A DNA stretch of 9,623 bases from Actinomycetota bacterium. Its GTDB lineage: Bacteria; Actinomycetota; Thermoleophilia; Solirubrobacterales; Thermoleophilaceae. The notes beneath the pieces are model-generated. The model saw only the letters and a program-made list of their open reading frames with translations. It was not told the origin of the DNA and searched no databases. This document shows, piece by piece, positions 6,663 through 9,623 of this stretch (position 1 is the stretch's first letter; every line of letters begins with the position of its first letter). Where the stretch lies: NCBI GenBank assembly GCA_005885165.1, contig VAXR01000075.1, positions 1 through 9,623 of the forward strand, written 5' to 3'. A program made the position numbers and the translations under genes.

Positions 6663-7517
6663 TCAGGGCGCCTTGAACGTGAGCACCCCGCGCCACGAGC
6701 CTCCAGTCTTACACCGCGCGATCGAGGGATCCGGGACGGCGCAGTCCGCAGGCGGGGCGCCGTCCGGCGTGTCCCGGAGCGGAACGGTGATCCGGCTCGC
6801 GTGGTGGAAGGCCTTGGCGGGGATCCTGACCTTCTGCGAGGTGAACCATCGATCGGGGCCGTACCCGGTCACGAAGCTGAAACCCGGGGTGAAGTAGTTG
6901 TCGGAGAGCCCGTCGATGGGGTCGGCCTGCCCTGGGCAGGTGGTCGGGAGGAGGAGCAGGACGTCGGAGACCGGGTTGGACGCACTCACGACGATCGTCC
7001 TCGTCTTCGGCGAGTATGCGATCCCGATCGAGGCGGCGACCTGGTCGCTCGGACGAGTGTCGGCGCGCACCGTGCACCTCGCGGCCATGTCGAGCTGCCC
7101 ATAGAGGCCGTCGACGTGCTTGTGGTCGATCGATCCGATGGCCGTCGTCGCGCCGGTCGCTCCGCTGAGGCCCTGCAGGACGCTGCAGCGATCCGGCTGC
7201 GCCTTGCGCGGTCCGCAGCGATCGACCACGACGGTCTGGCCGAACAGGAGGTTCCAGCTCTGTACGCCGAGGTCGTGTGCGTCGTTGGTGTCGTGATCTC
7301 CGCCGTCGTTGGGCGGTTCGGAGTGGTACGCCGTGCTCCAGACCCCCAGGCCCTCGTACGTGACGACGAAACGTGCATGGCTCCGGTACGCAGAGTGCTT
7401 GGCCGTGTAGGCCGGGGTCGCGATGGAGATAGAGGGAGCGATCGCCGCCAGGCACAGCACGCAGGCCGCCAGGACGGAGAGCACTCCCGCTCTTGTCGCG
7501 CGCTCGACTCGGGCCAC
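6663..7517 (-). CDS. Exported six-cysteine protein of unknown function
   Basis: I do not recognise this 284-residue protein. Residues 1-36 form a Sec signal (basic MARVERATRAG, then a long hydrophobic run to about 32, likely cleavage before AYTAK). The mature part has six cysteines (101, 111, 148, 194, 259, 269), consistent with three disulfides outside the membrane. It also has a His/Asp-rich acidic stretch DGGDHDTNDAHD (71-82) that could bind a cation. Composition is otherwise strand-rich (TRTIVVSAS, DVLLLLPTT, SRITVPLRD), suggesting a beta fold. The GTG at 7517 is the first ordinary start after the in-frame TGA at 7536-7538, with GGGATGG just upstream. An ATG at 7522-7524 is in another frame. 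It is transcribed divergently from the small exported protein gene at 7616, with 98 bp between them, so the two may share regulation. Confidence 0.85.
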   Translation of the reverse strand: MARVERATRAGVLSVLAACVLCLAAIAPSISIATPAYTAKHSAYRSHARFVVTYEGLGVWSTAYHSEPPNDGGDHDTNDAHDLGVQSWNLLFGQTVVVDRCGPRKAQPDRCSVLQGLSGATGATTAIGSIDHKHVDGLYGQLDMAARCTVRADTRPSDQVAASIGIAYSPKTRTIVVSASNPVSDVLLLLPTTCPGQADPIDGLSDNYFTPGFSFVTGYGPDRWFTSQKVRIPAKAFHHASRITVPLRDTPDGAPPADCAVPDPSIARCKTGGSWRGVLTFKAP

Positions 7518-7533
7518 GGGCCATCCCAGGGTA

Positions 7534-7543
7534 GGTCAGGTCA
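7534..7543. repeat. Direct repeat GGTCA x2 in the divergent intergenic region
   Basis: GGTCAGGTCA lies in the 98-bp gap between the divergent genes starting at 7517 and 7616, next to a TACCCT (minus strand, 7528-7533) that could serve as the -10 box of the leftward gene; no convincing -35 box pairs with it. A possible regulator site, with little support beyond its position. Confidence 0.25.
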
Positions 7544-7580
7544 CAGGGATGGGCCAGCCGCGGCTTGTCCGAACGTGTAC

Positions 7581-7609
7581 TTGCGCTCGGGCCAGGACGT
7601 GTGTACGTT
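7581..7609 (+). promoter_or_regulatory. Probable promoter of the small exported protein gene (leaderless)
   Basis: TTGCGC (7581-7586) and TACGTT (7604-7609) are separated by 17 bp and match a TTGnnn / TAnnnT actinobacterial promoter. The GTG start at 7616 begins 7 nt after the -10 box, where transcription would start, so the mRNA is probably leaderless. An imperfect inverted repeat, AACGTGTAC (7572-7580) and GTGTACGTT (7601-7609), 7 of 9 positions matching, brackets the promoter and could be an operator. Confidence 0.6.
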
Positions 7610-7615
7610 GGAGTC

Positions 7616-8065
7616 GTGTCCCCCGGATCTCGATTCCTGCGGCTCGCCGCCATGCTGGCTGTGCTGGCCCTCGCCCTCACGCCAGCCGCGGTCGCCGCGG
7701 CCCACCAGCCGAAGGTCAAGGCGCCGAAATCCGGCAGCGAGTACGACGGAAACCACAAGCTGGTCATCTACATCTCGGGCAAGTCGATCGAGCTCGTGGC
7801 GTTCAACTTTCGGTGCGGCGATACCACGGGCAGGACGTCCCTCAACGACATCCCGCTCAAGAAGACGAAGAAGGGCTACCGCTTCGCCATCAAGGCGCAC
7901 GGGAGCATCACCTTCGCCGACGGCAGGCCGGACGAGAACGGGGCCGTCAACATCAGCGGGCGGTTCGGTCGTAGGGCAAAGAGAGTCGCAGGTCACTTCC
8001 GAGTGAAGTCGCCCAGCTGCGGCAACACGGGCGTCGTCGCCTGGAAGGCTTCCGTCAAGGCCTGA
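7616..8065 (+). CDS. Small exported protein, unknown function
   Basis: A 149-residue protein with a clean Sec signal: MSPGSRFLRL (Arg6, Arg9), hydrophobic core 11-22, cleavage around AVAAAH (25-30). The mature part is small, basic and strand-rich, with two cysteines (67 and 135) that could form one disulfide: FNFRCGD near the middle and SPSCGN near the C-terminus. Repeated short beta-like stretches (KLVIYISG, GSITFADG, GAVNISGRF, GHFRVK) suggest a beta-sandwich fold. The style is that of small secreted proteins common in Thermoleophilia, but I cannot name a function. The frame is open further upstream (TTG 7565, GTG 7601). GTG 7616 is preferred because it starts the signal peptide correctly and sits 7 nt after a good -10 box. 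It is divergent from the six-cysteine gene and followed by the beta-helix gene, which has its own promoter. Confidence 0.85.
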   Translation: MSPGSRFLRLAAMLAVLALALTPAAVAAAHQPKVKAPKSGSEYDGNHKLVIYISGKSIELVAFNFRCGDTTGRTSLNDIPLKKTKKGYRFAIKAHGSITFADGRPDENGAVNISGRFGRRAKRVAGHFRVKSPSCGNTGVVAWKASVKA

Positions 8066-8085
8066 ACCCGGACATGCGTCGGGTT
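8065..8085 (+). terminator. Terminator-like hairpin after the small exported protein gene
   Basis: AACCCG (8065-8070) pairs with CGGGTT (8080-8085), a 6-bp stem extendable by a G-T pair, starting on the last base of the TGA stop. No T-run follows, as is common for terminators in high-GC actinobacteria. Its right arm overlaps the -35 box of the next promoter. Confidence 0.4.
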
Positions 8086-8112
8086 GCGGGCAGCGCCGAT
8101 TGCCTTTACGCT
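8084..8112 (+). promoter_or_regulatory. Probable promoter of the beta-helix gene
   Basis: TTGCGG (8084-8089), a 17-bp spacer and TACGCT (8107-8112) give the same layout and almost the same boxes as the promoter at 7581-7609. Transcription would begin near 8119, leaving a leader of about 30 nt that holds the ribosome site. Confidence 0.6.
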
Positions 8113-8137
8113 GCCCGTAGGACTCGATTAGTTCCCC

Positions 8138-8144
8138 TAAGGAG
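8138..8144 (+). promoter_or_regulatory. Ribosome binding site of the beta-helix gene
   Basis: TAAGGAG lies 5 nt before the ATG at 8150, the strongest Shine-Dalgarno site in the window. It fixes the start and contrasts with the leaderless start of the gene before it. Confidence 0.85.
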
Positions 8145-8149
8145 CGTTC

Positions 8150-9124
8150 ATGCGTATCCCACGCTGCCGACTCGCCACGCTTGCCCCTGCGTTCGTACTG
8201 ATAGCACTCGCGCTACCCGCCTCCGCCTTCGCCCAGGCCTCGCGCACCTGGGTCTCAGGCGTCGGCGACGACGCCAACCCCTGCAGCCGCACGGCCCCGT
8301 GCAAGACGTTCGCCGGCGCAATCTCGAAGACCGCCTCGGGCGGCGAGATCAACTGCCTCGATCCAGGCGGCTTCGGCGCCGTGACGATCACCAAGGCGAT
8401 CACGATCAAGTGCCAGTACACCGAGGGCGGCGTGCTCGTGTCCGGTACGAACGCCATCGTCGTCAATGCCGCGGCGACCGACAAGGTCGTGCTCAAGGGG
8501 TTGGACATCAACGGCTTCGGCACCGGCTTGAACGGGATTCGGATCCTGCAGGCCAAGAGCGTGAGGGTCCTCGACTCGGAGATCTACGGGTTCGTCCGGG
8601 ACGGAATCGACTTCGAGCCGACTAACTCGCTCGCGAACCTGGTCGTGGATCACACGCACATTCACGACAACACCGGCAACGGCCTGCTCATCGCGCCGCC
8701 GAGCGGCGGTAGCTTCGCCAGGGGGCACCTAAATCACAGCCTCGTCGAGAACAACGGCTGTGGGGCCACCGTCACCGAGAACCTGCCCGATCCTGGGTTC
8801 GTGTTCACGACTCGGTGCGGGACACAGCTGTTGGGCACTGGCGGAACGAACCCGAAGCTGACCGCGCTCCACGACGCATTCACCCAGTCAGACGGAACGG
8901 GAGGCCATGGCCTCTTCACGAACGGAACGGACGCCATCATCGTTGTCGGGGACAGTGAGATCACGAACAACTCCGTGGGTGTCGAGGGGATCGACGGAGG
9001 CACGAACGGCGGCGTCTACTCGTTCAAGAACAACTACCTCGACAGCAACGGGACAAACGGGATCTTCAAGGGCACCGTGAACCCCTCGCGGCGTTACCGG
9101 CGGGCGCACAGGCGCTACCACTGA
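8150..9124 (+). CDS. Exported right-handed parallel beta-helix protein
   Basis: A 324-residue protein. Sec signal 1-28 (Arg2, Arg5, Arg7; hydrophobic 9-24; AFA cleavage before QAS). The mature N-terminus TWVSGVGDDANPCSRTAPC (33-51) and CKTFAGAISKTASGGEI are the hallmark of a widespread family of uncharacterised bacterial beta-helix proteins. From about 75 to 305 come short strand-turn repeats (AVTITKAITI, IVVNAAATDKVVLKGLDI, GIRILQAKSVRVLDSEIYG, NLVVDHTHIHDNTGNGLLI, AIIVVGDSEITNNSVGVEG) typical of right-handed pectate-lyase-like helices. Six mature cysteines (45, 51, 69, 88, 204, 223). I see no obvious polysaccharide-lyase catalytic set, so binding or hydrolysis of surface glycans is only a guess. 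The C-terminus is strikingly basic (SRRYRRAHRRYH). Strong ribosome site and own promoter. The stretch looks less GC-rich and more Asn/Thr-rich than the left block. Confidence 0.92.
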   Translation: MRIPRCRLATLAPAFVLIALALPASAFAQASRTWVSGVGDDANPCSRTAPCKTFAGAISKTASGGEINCLDPGGFGAVTITKAITIKCQYTEGGVLVSGTNAIVVNAAATDKVVLKGLDINGFGTGLNGIRILQAKSVRVLDSEIYGFVRDGIDFEPTNSLANLVVDHTHIHDNTGNGLLIAPPSGGSFARGHLNHSLVENNGCGATVTENLPDPGFVFTTRCGTQLLGTGGTNPKLTALHDAFTQSDGTGGHGLFTNGTDAIIVVGDSEITNNSVGVEGIDGGTNGGVYSFKNNYLDSNGTNGIFKGTVNPSRRYRRAHRRYH

Positions 9125-9142
9125 TCCAGCCTGATCTTGAGT

Positions 9143-9163
9143 CGGCTAGCGTCGGGTAGTCCG
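9143..9163. terminator. Weak hairpin between convergent genes
   Basis: CGGCTA (9143-9148) pairs with TAGTCCG (9157-9163) with one bulged T, in the 47-bp gap between the stops of the convergent beta-helix gene and the partial gene at 9172. It could act as a two-way terminator, but the stem is imperfect and lacks a T-run. Confidence 0.22.
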
Positions 9164-9171
9164 CCGCCCGC

Positions 9172-9623
9172 TCACTCGTCCTCGGCGTAGAGGGACTCCG
9201 ACGCGACCTCACTGCCGTCCGACCCCCATAGCTTCACCTCGAGATAGTCGCCCGTGTAGCTGTCGAGCGAGACGAGCGTGAAGCGGTTTTCGATCAGGGC
9301 GCACTGGTCGGTGACGGTCGGCCCGAGCTCGGCCGTCACGACGATCCCCTTGTGCTCCAGGGCCACTCCCCACACCAGCGCGATCTCCGCGCGCCGGGCC
9401 TGCGGCCCGCGCCAGGTGGCGATCTCCTGGTCGCTCAGGTCGAGCCGCCAGTCGGGGTTCGCCTCGGCGGTCTCGTCGGTGAAGTCGGCGACCGCCAGGA
9501 AGTCACGCGCCTCGGCGCCCTCGTGCTCGCGCGTGAACGAGACGTACCCGAACAGCTCGAAGCCGGTCGATGTGGGTGCGGTGGCGGGGATGTACGTTCG
9601 CCCCGCGTAGGTCCGGTCCGGGA
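9172..9623 (-). CDS. Protein of unknown function, C-terminal part (5' truncated)
   Basis: The frame is open from the right edge of the window to a TGA at 9172-9174, giving 149 complete codons plus the stop. A GTG at 9375 is internal to the same frame and need not be the start. Upstream of it the frame continues with sound protein-like sequence (YIPATAPTSTGFELFGYVSF, REHEGAEARDFLAVADFTDE, DWRLDLSDQEIATWRG). The C-terminal part has ELGPTVTDQCALIENRFTL and a very acidic end, SESLYAEDE. There is no signal peptide, membrane segment or motif I recognise in the visible part. It looks like a cytoplasmic, acidic, mixed alpha/beta protein. It converges on the beta-helix gene with 47 bp between stops, so it belongs to another transcription unit. 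Confidence 0.8.
   Translation of the reverse strand, partial: PDRTYAGRTYIPATAPTSTGFELFGYVSFTREHEGAEARDFLAVADFTDETAEANPDWRLDLSDQEIATWRGPQARRAEIALVWGVALEHKGIVVTAELGPTVTDQCALIENRFTLVSLDSYTGDYLEVKLWGSDGSEVASESLYAEDE

Noticed and set aside
7522..7524. ATG just upstream of the GTG start of the six-cysteine gene
   Set aside because: It is in a different frame from the signal peptide and leads to an Arg/Pro-rich shadow frame.
6504..8006. 500-codon plus-strand frame from the tRNA flank through the six-cysteine gene
   Set aside because: It crosses the divergent promoter region, runs antisense to one gene and out of frame with another; composition is Arg-rich and featureless.
9278..9610. 110-codon plus-strand frame near the right edge
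   Set aside because: The minus strand is open through the whole region with ordinary acidic protein sequence; the plus frame is Ser/Arg-rich and antisense.

Overview
The window is very GC-rich DNA with many GTG/TTG starts and short gaps between genes. It looks like a chromosomal segment of a high-GC actinobacterium, most plausibly a soil Thermoleophilia (Solirubrobacterales/Gaiellales-like). That assignment rests on protein style, codon use and a tRNA without an encoded CCA. It is inference, since no 16S gene or other marker is present. Nine protein genes (two cut by the window edges) and one tRNA are supported. No CRISPR array, transposase, integrase or replication origin was seen, and no gene-free stretch exceeds 300 bases. 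The longest, 6467-6662, holds two overlapping perfect palindromes and a short direct repeat.

Left block (1-4771): a rightward partial gene, probably of the FMN-binding split-barrel (PPOX-like) group, converges on a leftward three-gene unit and overlaps its last gene by 84 bp. The unit reads, in transcription order: a membrane-anchored diguanylate cyclase (V4R-like sensor, TM hairpin, GAF, GGDEF), a PPOX-like split-barrel protein, and a polytopic GT-C-type glycosyltransferase-like protein. Gaps of 38 and 48 bp suggest one operon. The sensor domain carries Cys166, His189, Cys192 and Cys200 at the spacing of the zinc site of V4R phenol sensors such as MopR, with His where MopR has Glu. The block may link c-di-GMP synthesis to a ligand-sensing input and to cell-surface glycan synthesis. 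That functional link is inference.

Middle block (4867-6490): a secreted arylsulfotransferase-like (ASST) propeller protein whose TTG start lies 8 nt beyond the 3' end of a tRNA-Arg(CCT) gene on the same strand. This leaves no room for a conventional promoter and RBS unless they lie within the tRNA. Two 12-bp perfect palindromes sit just upstream of the tRNA.

Right block (6663-9171): three secreted proteins around a divergent intergenic region. They are a six-cysteine exported protein of unknown function (leftward), a small exported protein (rightward) and a parallel beta-helix protein (rightward). The two rightward genes have near-identical promoter candidates, TTGCG(C/G)-N17-TACG(T/C)T. The first places its GTG start 7 nt after the -10 box, as in leaderless actinobacterial mRNAs. 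A leftward partial gene of unknown function closes the window.

The strongest candidates for something new are the V4R-like/GAF/GGDEF architecture with its altered zinc site and the tRNA-abutting ASST start. The rest is ordinary accessory gene content of soil actinobacteria.
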